Below, piece by piece: positions 53,008 through 61,346 of a DNA stretch of 64,000 nt. The notes beneath the pieces were generated by a model that saw only the letters and a program-made list of their open reading frames with translations, was not told the origin of the DNA and ran no database searches. The stretch comes from Flavobacterium antarcticum DSM 19726. Its GTDB lineage: Bacteria; Bacteroidota; Bacteroidia; Flavobacteriales; Flavobacteriaceae. The stretch spans positions 62,001 through 126,000 of the forward strand of contig NZ_ATTM01000005.1 in NCBI RefSeq assembly GCF_000419685.1, written 5' to 3'. The first letter of the stretch is position 1. Each line of letters opens with the position of its first letter. The position numbers and the translations under genes are program-made.

Positions 53008-53088
53008 GTATGAAACTTACGTTAAATAGCTGCTAAATTTTTTCAAGTTTGGTTATATTGCCGACTCAAAAAAATTACGCAATTTTAG

Positions 53089-53715
53089 ATGATACATACG
53101 GAAAACGTAGTCTTTCAATACAATTCTGAAACGCAATTTCAGTTTCCTGATTTGCGTTGTAATTCGAATGAAACGTTACTTATTACGGGAGCTTCTGGTA
53201 AAGGAAAAACAACCCTTTTACATTTGTTAGGCGGACTTTTAAAGCCAACTTCCGGTTCAATTCAAATAAATTCTACTGATATCTGTGGACTTTCTTCTAA
53301 AAAGTTAGATCATTTTAGAGGTCAAAATATTGGATTGATTCTGCAGAAAGCACATTTCATCGCGTCGCTAACTGTTTTAGAAAATATTGAACTAGCTTCA
53401 TGGCTAACTGATAAAACGAAGAAACGTGAAAAAGCGAAGGAACTCTTGTCGCTTTTGGGAATGGAAAAATTTGCTTCAAAATTAACAAGTCAATTGAGTA
53501 TTGGTCAACAACAAAGGGTTTCTATTGCGAGAGCTTTGATTAATGAACCAAAATTACTTTTAGCAGACGAACCCACATCAAGTTTAGACGATCAAAATGC
53601 AGAAATTGTAGCTGATTTATTAGTTGATTTGTCTCAAAAATACAATTCGGCGTTAATTATTGTGACGCACGATCAGCGATTAAAAGAACGTTTTAAAACC
53701 GCAATAGAATTATGA
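53089..53715 (+). CDS. ABC transporter ATP-binding protein, LolD/MacB type
   Basis: A 208-residue ATPase subunit. Walker A is GASGKGKTT (34-42), the Q-loop Gln is in LILQKAHF, the signature reads LSIGQQQR (about 136-143), Walker B is LLLADEPTSSLDD, and the H-loop is VTHDQ. This matches the LolD/MacB/FtsE branch, whose ATPases drive mechanotransmission or lipoprotein release rather than ordinary transport. Its stop overlaps the start of the permease gene by 4 bases. Confidence 0.92.
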   Translation: MIHTENVVFQYNSETQFQFPDLRCNSNETLLITGASGKGKTTLLHLLGGLLKPTSGSIQINSTDICGLSSKKLDHFRGQNIGLILQKAHFIASLTVLENIELASWLTDKTKKREKAKELLSLLGMEKFASKLTSQLSIGQQQRVSIARALINEPKLLLADEPTSSLDDQNAEIVADLLVDLSQKYNSALIIVTHDQRLKERFKTAIEL

Positions 53716-54962
53716 TTTTTAAAATTGCATGGAAAAACATTTGGTTCAAACCACTCAACACAGTTTTGAGTATTATTTTATTGACGGCAAGTGTCGCGAT
53801 AATTTCTTTATTGATTTTATTACAAAAACAATTTGAAAAGCAATTTTCAAGCAATATTGATGGCGTTGATTTAGTCATTGGGGCGAAGGGAAGTCCGATG
53901 CAATTGATACTTTCATCCGTGTACCAAATGGACGCGCCAACCGGAAACATTAATTACAAAGAAGCAAAGGTTTGGATGAAACACCCGTATGTGAAAACGG
54001 CAATTCCACTAGCTTTTGGTGATAATTATCGTGGTTTTAAAATCTTGGGAACTACAGCGGATTATCTTACAAAATACGACACGAAAATCAGTTCAGGAGT
54101 TCTTTTTACTAAAAACTTTGATGTCGTTTTAGGCAGTGAAGTTGCCCGAAAAATGAATTTGAAAGTGGGAGACACCTTTTTTAGTTCGCATGGAGACGCT
54201 GTTGAAGGAGAAGTGCATGAAGAGCATCCGTACGTGGTGAAAGGAATTGCGTCTTCGACTGGGAAAGTAATTGATAATTTAATTTTATCAAATATTGAAA
54301 GTGTTTGGGCCATTCACAATCACGAGGAAGAAGCTGAAACTGTTGTTGCAACAACACATGAACATCACGAAGGCGACAATCATGAGCACGACGAAAATGT
54401 TGTTGAATACGATAATCACGAAATTACTGCTGTTTTAATTAAGTTGAAGAACAAAATGGGATTTGTACTTTGGCCAAGACTAATTTCTCAAAACACAGAT
54501 ATGCAAGCTGCTTCTCCAGCAATTGAAATCAATAGATTGTTTTCGCTTTTCGGAATTGGACTTGATGCGTTGCAATATTTGGCTTACGGAATTATGTTGA
54601 TTTCAGGAATCAGTATTTTTATCGCTTTATACAATACCTTAAAAGAACGTAAATATGAATTTGCTTTAATGCGGGTTTCTGGAGCAAGTAGATCACAATT
54701 ATTGATTTTAGTGCTTTTTGAAAGCATATTATTATGTTTTGTTGGATTTGTATTTGGTACAATTGTTGGACGACTGGGATTGTATTTCATTTCGACATCA
54801 ACCGAACAGGATTATAAAATGGCGTTCAATCCGTTTGAATTTGCCGTAAAAGAAGAAGGAATTTTATTTTTAACCACTATTTTTGTTGGTGTTATCGCAG
54901 CTTTAATTCCTGCTGTAAAAGCATACCGACTTAATATTTCAAAAACGTTAGCTCATGCATAA
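53712..54962 (+). CDS. FtsX/MacB-type ABC permease with His-rich periplasmic loop
   Basis: A 416-residue permease with one N-terminal span, a periplasmic domain of about 230 residues, and three C-terminal spans (YGIMLISGISIFIALYNTL, ILLCFVGFVFGTIVGRLG, ILFLTTIFVGVIAALIP). The periplasmic domain carries an unusual His- and acid-rich segment at residues 201-237 (IHNHEEE, THEHHEGDNHEHDEN, YDNHE), plus HGDAVEGEVHEEH near 160-172. Such stretches often bind zinc, nickel or copper. Overlaps with both neighbours indicate a translationally coupled operon. A role in metal handling is inferred, not shown. Confidence 0.88.
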   Translation: MIFKIAWKNIWFKPLNTVLSIILLTASVAIISLLILLQKQFEKQFSSNIDGVDLVIGAKGSPMQLILSSVYQMDAPTGNINYKEAKVWMKHPYVKTAIPLAFGDNYRGFKILGTTADYLTKYDTKISSGVLFTKNFDVVLGSEVARKMNLKVGDTFFSSHGDAVEGEVHEEHPYVVKGIASSTGKVIDNLILSNIESVWAIHNHEEEAETVVATTHEHHEGDNHEHDENVVEYDNHEITAVLIKLKNKMGFVLWPRLISQNTDMQAASPAIEINRLFSLFGIGLDALQYLAYGIMLISGISIFIALYNTLKERKYEFALMRVSGASRSQLLILVLFESILLCFVGFVFGTIVGRLGLYFISTSTEQDYKMAFNPFEFAVKEEGILFLTTIFVGVIAALIPAVKAYRLNISKTLAHA

Positions 54963-55452
54963 ATCAGTTTTATTTTTCGCTTTACTTCTCTCATCGTTTT
55001 TTGCTTCCGCAAAAGAGGTTTCGGTTTCTAAATTTGAAAAGTTAGATTTTAGTCAATCAGAATTTATCACAACACCAATTGATTCTATAAATTGGAAGTT
55101 TTTAGGAATGATTAAATTCATCAAGAAAGCCGATAAAGAATACGGTGAAGTAATGTATCCACAAGTCAGTCCATTATTGAAACAAAAAGCAGGTAAAAAA
55201 ATAGCCATTAGTGGTTTTATAATTCCTATTGACAACACCACGTTCGCATTAAGTAAAAATGTTTTTGCATCTTGTTTTTTCTGTGGCCAAGCGGGTCCGG
55301 AAACGATTATGGGAATTAAGTTTAAAGGTGGTACTCCAAAGTTGAAAACCGATCAATATGTGACTTTAGTGGGTACTTTTCGCATCAATGAAAACGACGT
55401 AGAAGATTGGATTTACCATATTGATAATGCGGAAATTGTAAAAGGTAAATAA
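54955..55452 (+). CDS. Exported DUF3299-like protein
   Basis: A 165-residue protein with a signal peptide (cleaved near FASAKEV) and a fold resembling DUF3299. Conserved-looking elements are KKIAISGFIIPIDNTTFAL, a CFFCGQAGPETIMGI motif with two Cys that could bind a metal, and YVTLVGTFRINENDVEDWIYHIDNAEI. It overlaps the permease by 8 bases, so it is the third part of the ABC operon. DUF3299-type proteins accompany similar His-rich ABC systems in vibrios as far as I recall, in zinc-related contexts. That parallel is tentative. Confidence 0.8.
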   Translation: MHKSVLFFALLLSSFFASAKEVSVSKFEKLDFSQSEFITTPIDSINWKFLGMIKFIKKADKEYGEVMYPQVSPLLKQKAGKKIAISGFIIPIDNTTFALSKNVFASCFFCGQAGPETIMGIKFKGGTPKLKTDQYVTLVGTFRINENDVEDWIYHIDNAEIVKGK

Positions 55453-55453
55453 T

Positions 55454-56143
55454 TTGAAAACTACAATTACCGACGTTTTTTTTGACTTAGATCATACACT
55501 TTGGGATTTTGAAAAAAATTCTGCTTTGACTTTTGCGAAAATTTTGCACAAGAATAATATTGATGTGGATCATGCTGCATTTCTAGAACATTATGTTCCT
55601 ATAAATTACAGGTATTGGGATTTGTTTCGTGATGATAAAATTTCCAAGCAACAAATGCGTTTGGGTCGCTTACAAGAAACATTTGCCTTGTTGAATAAGA
55701 TTGTTGACGAAGAGCAAATAAGTGTTTTAGCAGACGATTACATTGCGTTTTTACCTGAAAACACATTTCTTTTCGAAGGAACCATTGAGCTTTTAGAGTA
55801 TTTAAAGCCCAAGTATAACTTGCATATTATTACCAATGGTTTTAAAGACTTGCAAAACTATAAATTAAAAAATTCTAATTTGACTCCTTATTTTAAGACA
55901 GTAACCAACAGTGAATCTGCTGGAGTGAAAAAACCGAATCCTATTATTTATGAATATGCGTTGCAACAAGCGAACGCAAAAAAAGAACAAAGCGTGATGA
56001 TTGGCGATTGCATTCATGCCGATGTTCTAGGAGCGCTTAATTGTGGAATTGATGCAATTTTGTTCAGTGAAATTCCACAAGTTTTAGAAGATAAGACGAT
56101 TAAACAAATCAGTCATTTGTTAGATTTAAAAAAATACCTATAA
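55454..56143 (+). CDS. HAD family phosphatase, YjjG-like pyrimidine nucleotidase
   Basis: A 229-residue HAD phosphatase. The catalytic motif is DVFFDLDHTLWDFEKNS, motif II is LHIITNGFKDLQNYKLKNSNL, motif III is GVKKPNPIIYEYAL and motif IV is MIGDCIHADVLGALNCGID. This pattern is that of YjjG-type nucleotidases acting on non-canonical pyrimidine nucleotides. The start is a TTG at 55454, one base after the preceding stop. No in-frame ATG is available before the catalytic motif, so translation is probably coupled to the upstream gene. Confidence 0.88.
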   Translation: MKTTITDVFFDLDHTLWDFEKNSALTFAKILHKNNIDVDHAAFLEHYVPINYRYWDLFRDDKISKQQMRLGRLQETFALLNKIVDEEQISVLADDYIAFLPENTFLFEGTIELLEYLKPKYNLHIITNGFKDLQNYKLKNSNLTPYFKTVTNSESAGVKKPNPIIYEYALQQANAKKEQSVMIGDCIHADVLGALNCGIDAILFSEIPQVLEDKTIKQISHLLDLKKYL

Positions 56144-56162
56144 TTCCATTAGAATTTCAATT

Positions 56163-56879
56163 ATGAAAAATATATTTTTATTACTATTCAGTTTGTGTAC
56201 CGCTGTCTCATTTGCACAAAATATAAATGCGTATGAATTTGTGATCGTTCCCACGAGATTTGAATTTCAAGAAAGTGAAAACGAATATCGTTTGAACACT
56301 TTGGTTAAATTCCGTTTAGAGCAATATGGCTTTAAAGCGTTTTATACCTCAGATGAATTAAAAACAAATTACGACGAGCGTTGTCGTTATTTAAATGTAG
56401 ATGTCGTAAACGTAAGTGGACTATTTTCAACGAAATTATACGTAGTATTTAAAGACTGTAAAAAAGCGATAATTTATCAGTCTGCAGTAGGAAGTAGTAA
56501 AGTGAAAGATTATAAAACAGCATATGCCGAAGCTTTAGAAGAAGCTTTGCAATCAGTGAAAGCTTTAAACTACAAATTTGATGGCAAAAAAATGGAAGAA
56601 GTTGGTCCAGCCTTAAAACTAAGCGTGCCTGTTGCAGTTGAGAAAACGGAAATTGTAATGGAAAACGCATTGTTCGCTCAACCAATTGCGAATGGATTTC
56701 AGTTAATTGATACCACGCCTAAAGTTGTTTTAAAAATATTTAGAACTTCGCAAGCGGATTATTATACCGCTACTTCAGAAACAAAAAATGGCGTTGTTTT
56801 CAAAAAAAATGGGGAGTGGTTTTTTGAGTATTATGTGAACGACCAACTTATTTCAGAGAAGTTGACTATTAAGTTTTAG
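56163..56879 (+). CDS. Exported protein of unknown function
   Basis: A 238-residue protein with a signal peptide (cleaved after SFAQ). The first half shows a repeating strand-helix pattern (FVIVPTRFEFQESENEYRLNTLVKFRLEQYGFKAFYT, KLYVVFKDCKKAIIYQSAVGSSKVKDYKTAYAEALEEALQSV). The C-terminal 60 residues form a separate beta-rich unit. I recognise no family. It follows the YjjG-like gene by 19 bases and may be the last gene of the operon beginning at 53089. Confidence 0.75.
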   Translation: MKNIFLLLFSLCTAVSFAQNINAYEFVIVPTRFEFQESENEYRLNTLVKFRLEQYGFKAFYTSDELKTNYDERCRYLNVDVVNVSGLFSTKLYVVFKDCKKAIIYQSAVGSSKVKDYKTAYAEALEEALQSVKALNYKFDGKKMEEVGPALKLSVPVAVEKTEIVMENALFAQPIANGFQLIDTTPKVVLKIFRTSQADYYTATSETKNGVVFKKNGEWFFEYYVNDQLISEKLTIKF

Positions 56880-57039
56880 AAATAATTTATATTTTGCAAT
56901 TCTCCCAAAGGGATTTTAAAAACAAAAACTTCGAAACAACATACCACTTAATAAAGGTATTGACTCTTTCTATAATTGAAAAACCATAGGAAAACTTCAG
57001 CTTAAGTAAATTTTGAAAAGGAATAAATTCCATATTAAT

Positions 57040-58317
57040 TTAGTAACCGTATTTGTTTTTCCATCTGTTCTTTAGGAATTCTTTCGTAGCGTTTTCTCGC
57101 GAATTATTACCCGGAACGTAAAATGCTGTGTTTTTAATTTCGTCCGGAAGAAACTCTTGATCGGCAAAATTATTGTCGTAATCATGTGAATATTTGTATT
57201 CTTCACCATAACCCAACTCTTTCATCAGTTTGGTTGGTGCATTCCGCAAATGAATTGGAACGGGTAAATCTCCGGTTTGCTTTACTAATTTTTGTGCTTT
57301 TCCGATGGCGAGATAGGAAGCATTACTTTTGGGAGAAGTTGCTAAATAAACAGCACACTGACTTAAAATAATTCGACTTTCAGGATAGCCAATGGTGGAA
57401 ACCGCTTGAAAAGTATTATTCGCCATCACAAAAGCAGTTGGGTTCGCATTACCGATATCTTCACTTGAAAGAATCAGCATTCGTCGCGCAATGAACTTTA
57501 CGTCTTCACCGCCTTCAATCATTCTAGCAAGCCAATAAACGGCAGCATTGGGATCACTTCCTCTAATTGATTTTATAAAAGCAGAAACAATATCATAATG
57601 TTGTTCGCCTGTTTTGTCATACAAAACAGTGTTTTTCTGCACCAACTTCATCACCATTTCGTTTGTAATTACGACGTCGTCTGTTTGCGAAGCATTGATT
57701 ACTAATTCGAATATATTGAGTAATTTCCGACCGTCTCCGCCTGAAAGTCGAAGTAGGGCTTCCGTTTCTTTTAGGTCAATGGTTTTGCTTTTTAAGTAAT
57801 GGTCTATTTCCATTGCGCGATGAAGCAATGCCAATAAATCGTCTTTTGAAAATGGATTTAAAATATAAACCTGACAGCGAGACAGTAAAGCAGGAATCAC
57901 TTCGAAACTGGGATTTTCGGTTGTAGCACCAATTAACGTAATCCAACCTTTTTCAACAGCGGCAAGAAGAGAATCTTGTTGCGACTTGCTAAAACGGTGG
58001 ATTTCATCAATAAATAAAATGGGGTTTTTAGTGGTAAACATTCCACCACTTTGCTTGGCTTTGTCAATCACTTCACGAATGTCTTTTACGCCGGAATTGA
58101 TCGCACTTAATACAAAGAATGGACGTTTGGATTCTTTAGCAATGATTTCTGCTAAGGTAGTTTTTCCTGTTCCTGGCGGCCCCCAAAGTAGGAGCGAAGG
58201 GATGATTCCTTTATTTATTTGTTGCGTTAACGAGCCTTCGGGTCCTACTAAATGCAACTGACTGATGTAGTCTTCTAAAACTTGAGGACGAATACGTTCT
58301 GCTAAAGGTGCTTCCAT
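57040..58317 (-). CDS. rarA: Replication-associated recombination protein RarA (MgsA)
   Basis: A 425-residue AAA+ ATPase that acts at stalled replication forks. APLAERIRPQVLEDYISQLHLVG is the standard N-terminus. Walker A is GPPGTGKTT (46-54), Walker B is LFIDEIHRF, sensor 1 is IGATTENPSFEV, and the arginine-finger region is LLSRCQVY. The C-terminal oligomerisation domain (HYDIVSAFIKSIRGSDPNAAVYWLARMIEGGED) and the final KNRWKNKYG tail are complete. Confidence 0.95.
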   Translation of the reverse strand: MEAPLAERIRPQVLEDYISQLHLVGPEGSLTQQINKGIIPSLLLWGPPGTGKTTLAEIIAKESKRPFFVLSAINSGVKDIREVIDKAKQSGGMFTTKNPILFIDEIHRFSKSQQDSLLAAVEKGWITLIGATTENPSFEVIPALLSRCQVYILNPFSKDDLLALLHRAMEIDHYLKSKTIDLKETEALLRLSGGDGRKLLNIFELVINASQTDDVVITNEMVMKLVQKNTVLYDKTGEQHYDIVSAFIKSIRGSDPNAAVYWLARMIEGGEDVKFIARRMLILSSEDIGNANPTAFVMANNTFQAVSTIGYPESRIILSQCAVYLATSPKSNASYLAIGKAQKLVKQTGDLPVPIHLRNAPTKLMKELGYGEEYKYSHDYDNNFADQEFLPDEIKNTAFYVPGNNSRENATKEFLKNRWKNKYGY

Positions 58318-58449
58318 CGTGTAAAATTACTCAAAATAATTGACTTGAATTTTGTAAATTATGACACATTAACATACATTTATTTTTGGAGGACTTCTTG
58401 ATAACTTAAGAGGGAATTACGCCTTGACTGTGTGTTTAAGTTTTTATAC

Positions 58450-59226
58450 ATGAATGAAAATCATTTTAAATTTTCCTTATCTGTTTTAGTTTTACCGCTG
58501 CTTTTTGTACTATCCATTTGGACAGTGTATTGGTTTGAAATCAGATTCAATTACAATCTATCCGACTTTGGTATTTATCCAAGAACGTTAGAAGGTTTGA
58601 GAGGTGTTATATTCAGTCCGTTCTTACACGGTAGTATTGAACATTTATACAGCAATACAATTCCAGCGTTCTTATTAATGGCTTCACTGCGTTATTTTTA
58701 CAGAGGTAATTTCTGGAATGTTTTAGGGTATGGAATTTTGTTTTCCGGATTCCTAACTTGGTTAATTGCTAGAGAATCCTATCACATTGGAGCGAGTGGA
58801 TTGATTTATGTATTGGTGAGCTTCATGTTTTTTAAAGGTTTGCGTTCACAATACTACAGATTAGTCGCTTTGTCTTTAGTCATTATTATGCTTTATGGTG
58901 GAATGATTTGGTATGTCTTTCCCGACATCGAAGATGGAATTTCATGGGAAGGACATTTAGCTGGATTGCTTACTGGTTTCGGAATGGCTATTTTTTACAA
59001 AACACCGGATTATAAGAAATTTCTAAAATACGATTGGGAACAACCTGATTATAATTGCGAAGGTGACAAATTCATGGAGCGTTTTGATGAAAATGGGATT
59101 TTTGTAAATGCTCCTAAACCAGAGGTAGTCGAGGATTTAATTCACGCTAATATGTACCAACATTCAACGGCTGTAAATCAGTATAAGATTATATATCACT
59201 TCAAGGAAGAAGAAAGTTTAGAATAA
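58450..59226 (+). CDS. Rhomboid family intramembrane serine protease
   Basis: A protein of about 258 residues with six membrane spans, using the ATG at 58450 rather than an in-frame GTG at 58432. The catalytic Ser is in HIGASGLIYVLVSF and the His in WEGHLAGLLTGFGM. FLHGSIEHLYSNTIPAFLLMA carries the conserved His/Asn of the second span. A soluble C-terminal tail of about 65 residues follows (EQPDYNCEGDKFMERFDENGIF). It cleaves transmembrane segments of unknown substrates. Confidence 0.9.
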   Translation: MNENHFKFSLSVLVLPLLFVLSIWTVYWFEIRFNYNLSDFGIYPRTLEGLRGVIFSPFLHGSIEHLYSNTIPAFLLMASLRYFYRGNFWNVLGYGILFSGFLTWLIARESYHIGASGLIYVLVSFMFFKGLRSQYYRLVALSLVIIMLYGGMIWYVFPDIEDGISWEGHLAGLLTGFGMAIFYKTPDYKKFLKYDWEQPDYNCEGDKFMERFDENGIFVNAPKPEVVEDLIHANMYQHSTAVNQYKIIYHFKEEESLE

Positions 59227-59227
59227 A

Positions 59228-59262
59228 AAAAAAGCACGATTTAGAACTAAATCGTGCTTTGA
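59228..59262. terminator. Bidirectional terminator between rhomboid gene and rlmB
   Basis: AAAGCACGATTTAG (59231-59244) and CTAAATCGTGCTTT (59247-59260) pair perfectly around a two-base centre; the T run is stronger on the minus strand, for rlmB. Confidence 0.85.
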
Positions 59263-59279
59263 ATATGTTTATTTGTCGT

Positions 59280-60014
59280 TTATTTTCGCTGACGAACCGC
59301 TTCGTAAAGAAAAGCGCCACAAGCTACAGAAACGTTTAAAGAACCGATCGTTCCAAACATAGGTAACTTTGCTTTTTCATCAACAATTTTCAAAACAGAA
59401 GGATTTATCCCTCTGTCTTCTGAACCCATAATAATTGCAATTGGTTCATTTAATGCGATGTCGTAAATAGTTTGATCTGTTTTTTCCGTTGCAGCAACTG
59501 TTTTTATTCCGGATCCTTGTAAGAAGAAAATCGCGTCTTTAATATGTTCAACTCTACAAATAGGAATGTTGAAAACCGCTCCTGCAGAAGTTTTTACCGT
59601 GTCGCCATTAACTGGAGCAGCACCGGATTTTTGAACAATGATTCCATCAACACCCGTACATTCTGCCGTACGAATTATTGCTCCAAAATTTCTAGCGTCA
59701 GATATTTGATCTAAAACCAAGAACAAAGGTGTTTTTGATTTCTCAAGAACTGTTTCTATTAATGTTTCAATGTCCACGAAGGAAATTGGTGCTATGGTTG
59801 CAACGGCACCTTGGTGGTTATTTGGCGTCAATCGATTTAATTTTTCGACAGGAACATAAGTAAAGTTGACGTTGTTGCGTTTCATTACTTTCAATAAATC
59901 CTTCATCAATTCGCCTTGAGCGTCTTTTTGAAGAAACACTTTATCTACTTCTTTACCTGCTGTAATGGCTTCTACAATTGCCCGAATCCCAAAAATCAAA
60001 TGTTCTTTTTCCAT
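59280..60014 (-). CDS. rlmB: 23S rRNA (guanosine-2'-O-)-methyltransferase RlmB
   Basis: A 244-residue SpoU/SPOUT-class methyltransferase that modifies 23S rRNA at the G2251-type position. The N-terminal domain has LIFGIRAIVEAITAGKEVDKVFLQKDAQ. SPOUT motif 1 is LDQISDARNFGAIIRTAECTGVDGIIVQ, motif 2 is IAIIMGSEDRGINPSVLKIVDE, and motif 3 is MFGTIGSLNVSVACGAFLYEAVRQR. Size fits RlmB. The -7 element lies 4 bases before the ATG, so the mRNA may be leaderless. Confidence 0.93.
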   Translation of the reverse strand: MEKEHLIFGIRAIVEAITAGKEVDKVFLQKDAQGELMKDLLKVMKRNNVNFTYVPVEKLNRLTPNNHQGAVATIAPISFVDIETLIETVLEKSKTPLFLVLDQISDARNFGAIIRTAECTGVDGIIVQKSGAAPVNGDTVKTSAGAVFNIPICRVEHIKDAIFFLQGSGIKTVAATEKTDQTIYDIALNEPIAIIMGSEDRGINPSVLKIVDEKAKLPMFGTIGSLNVSVACGAFLYEAVRQRK

Positions 60015-60018
60015 AGTG

Positions 60019-60026
60019 CAAATGTA
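60019..60026 (-). promoter_or_regulatory. rlmB -7 element
   Basis: TACATTTG on the minus strand is followed by CACT and then the ATG at 60014. Only 4 bases separate box and start codon. Confidence 0.6.
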
Positions 60027-60030
60027 ATAA

Positions 60031-60061
60031 AAAAAACCATCCGTTTTTGGCGGATGGTTTT
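60031..60061 (-). terminator. Terminator of the SusC/SusD operon
   Basis: AAAACCATCCG and CGGATGGTTTT pair across a 7-base loop, with a T run on the minus strand, 22 bases beyond the last lipoprotein stop. It overlaps the -33 region of rlmB. Confidence 0.85.
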
Positions 60062-60082
60062 AACTAATTAAAAATACTTGTA

Positions 60083-60586
60083 TTAATATTCGTCTTCTAA
60101 GAAACCAGTTCTTTTATGACCTTCATACAAAATATCGTATCCTGGAGGATCGTAACTAAAGTGCACTCTAAAAGAGATTTTGTTTACAGTATGTCCACCT
60201 TGAGATACTGCACCATCTTTCTCAATTTTTCCGTCTGTTATAGTTACAGTTGTACCTGGATCCAAAAGATTATCGGTTTCAGGTGATGAAAAAGTACCAT
60301 CATCGTTAATTGTAAATTTTGCTTTGATGTAATATCCATTTTCCTTATCATCAATCCACATCGTATTGTCATTAGCTGACGTATTGTAAGTGGAGTGTAG
60401 TGCATGGTCTACAACTAAATCACCATCTGTATCTGTAAGTGAGATGAACCAGTCACCAGCAAATTGCCCAGTGTTTGTTTGTCCTGCAGTTGCATCGCCC
60501 CCTTCATCACACGCGGTAACAGAACTGAATAGTACAATTCCAAAAAGTACTTTAATAAAATTGTTTTTTATGTTTTTCATTTTCAT
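60083..60586 (-). CDS. Small lipoprotein of the SusC/SusD locus
   Basis: A 167-residue lipoprotein with signal IKVLFGIVLFSSVTAC (Cys at about 26). The remainder is an acidic beta-rich domain (GDWFISLTDTDGDLVVDHALHSTYNTSANDNTMWIDDKENGYYIKAKFTI) resembling lipid-anchored SusE/F-like or lipid-binding-hydrolase-like partners; I cannot assign a family. It starts 4 bases after the DUF5012-like gene and ends the operon. Confidence 0.75.
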   Translation of the reverse strand: MKMKNIKNNFIKVLFGIVLFSSVTACDEGGDATAGQTNTGQFAGDWFISLTDTDGDLVVDHALHSTYNTSANDNTMWIDDKENGYYIKAKFTINDDGTFSSPETDNLLDPGTTVTITDGKIEKDGAVSQGGHTVNKISFRVHFSYDPPGYDILYEGHKRTGFLEDEY

Positions 60587-60590
60587 AGTA

Positions 60591-61337
60591 TTATAGTGGA
60601 ACTTGTGTTAAAGTTGCTGTAAAAGAATAAGGGGTTGGAGGATTTCCTGGAGCATCCCATGAAGTGGTCATCACAAGTTTTTTAGTTGCAGGTGTTACTG
60701 TAAGTCCCGTAATATTTGATACACCGCCAAAATAGGCATTCGTTAAAGTTGCAGGAAAACTGAAATCATTTGTTGCAATATTATTTGCTACAATAATTCC
60801 TCCAGAAGTATCTGATCCAGCGATAGCACGTCCAATACTGTACCATCCAGCAAATGCGTCAGAGATTTGGTACGTATTGTCAGCTTTCTGCCAAATCAAA
60901 ACATATTTCATGTTTGTATATGCCGCACCACCTGTTCCATTTCTAGTAACTGTAGAAGTGTACAATCCTGCAATACTGTTTACTAAATCACCTGTCTCAA
61001 TTACATAAACTGTTTTAGAGATTGAACCTGAAAATCCATCCTGGTTTACTGCTGTGTAAACTATTTGATAAATGTCAACTACATCCGTGTCGATTGTAGT
61101 TCCTCCTCTATATTTACCAGTGATTGCTGTTGTATAAGGTATTTCAGTATCGCCTTCTTTTGCGATAACACCTTCGTCAACAAATTCTGCACCTTTATCA
61201 ACGAAGATAACATCATCTCCTATCAGTGTAAATTGCGGATAATACGTAATTTGTGAAACATCTCCTGAGTCGTCTTTAGAACAAGAGACCAGTAATAATG
61301 TTACGACTAAAATTGAAATTATTTTTTTCATAATCAT
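60591..61337 (-). CDS. DUF5012/DUF5011-like lipoprotein
   Basis: A 248-residue lipoprotein, with signal ISILVVTLLLVSC and Cys near 20. An immunoglobulin-like segment (YPQFTLIGDDVIFVDKGAEFVDEGVIAKEGDTEIPYTT, then YQIVYTAVNQDGFSGSISKTVYV) matches the DUF5011/5012 type seen in SusE-like binding proteins. A second beta domain follows (SIAGLYTSTVTRNG, TYQISDAFAGWYSIGRA). It sits 9 bases after the SusD gene and probably helps bind the same nutrient at the cell surface. The start may be Met1 or Met3. Confidence 0.83.
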   Translation of the reverse strand: MIMKKIISILVVTLLLVSCSKDDSGDVSQITYYPQFTLIGDDVIFVDKGAEFVDEGVIAKEGDTEIPYTTAITGKYRGGTTIDTDVVDIYQIVYTAVNQDGFSGSISKTVYVIETGDLVNSIAGLYTSTVTRNGTGGAAYTNMKYVLIWQKADNTYQISDAFAGWYSIGRAIAGSDTSGGIIVANNIATNDFSFPATLTNAYFGGVSNITGLTVTPATKKLVMTTSWDAPGNPPTPYSFTATLTQVPL

Positions 61338-61346
61338 TTTTTTTTA

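Noticed and set aside
54955..54962. The 8-base overlap between permease and DUF3299-like gene as a possible frameshift
   Set aside because: Both products have complete ends: the permease has a full last span and the next gene a clean signal peptide, so this is ordinary operon overlap.
58317..58330. TAATTTTA before rarA as a leaderless promoter
   Set aside because: The final G of TAnnTTTG is missing and no -33 element is present, so support is too weak to list.
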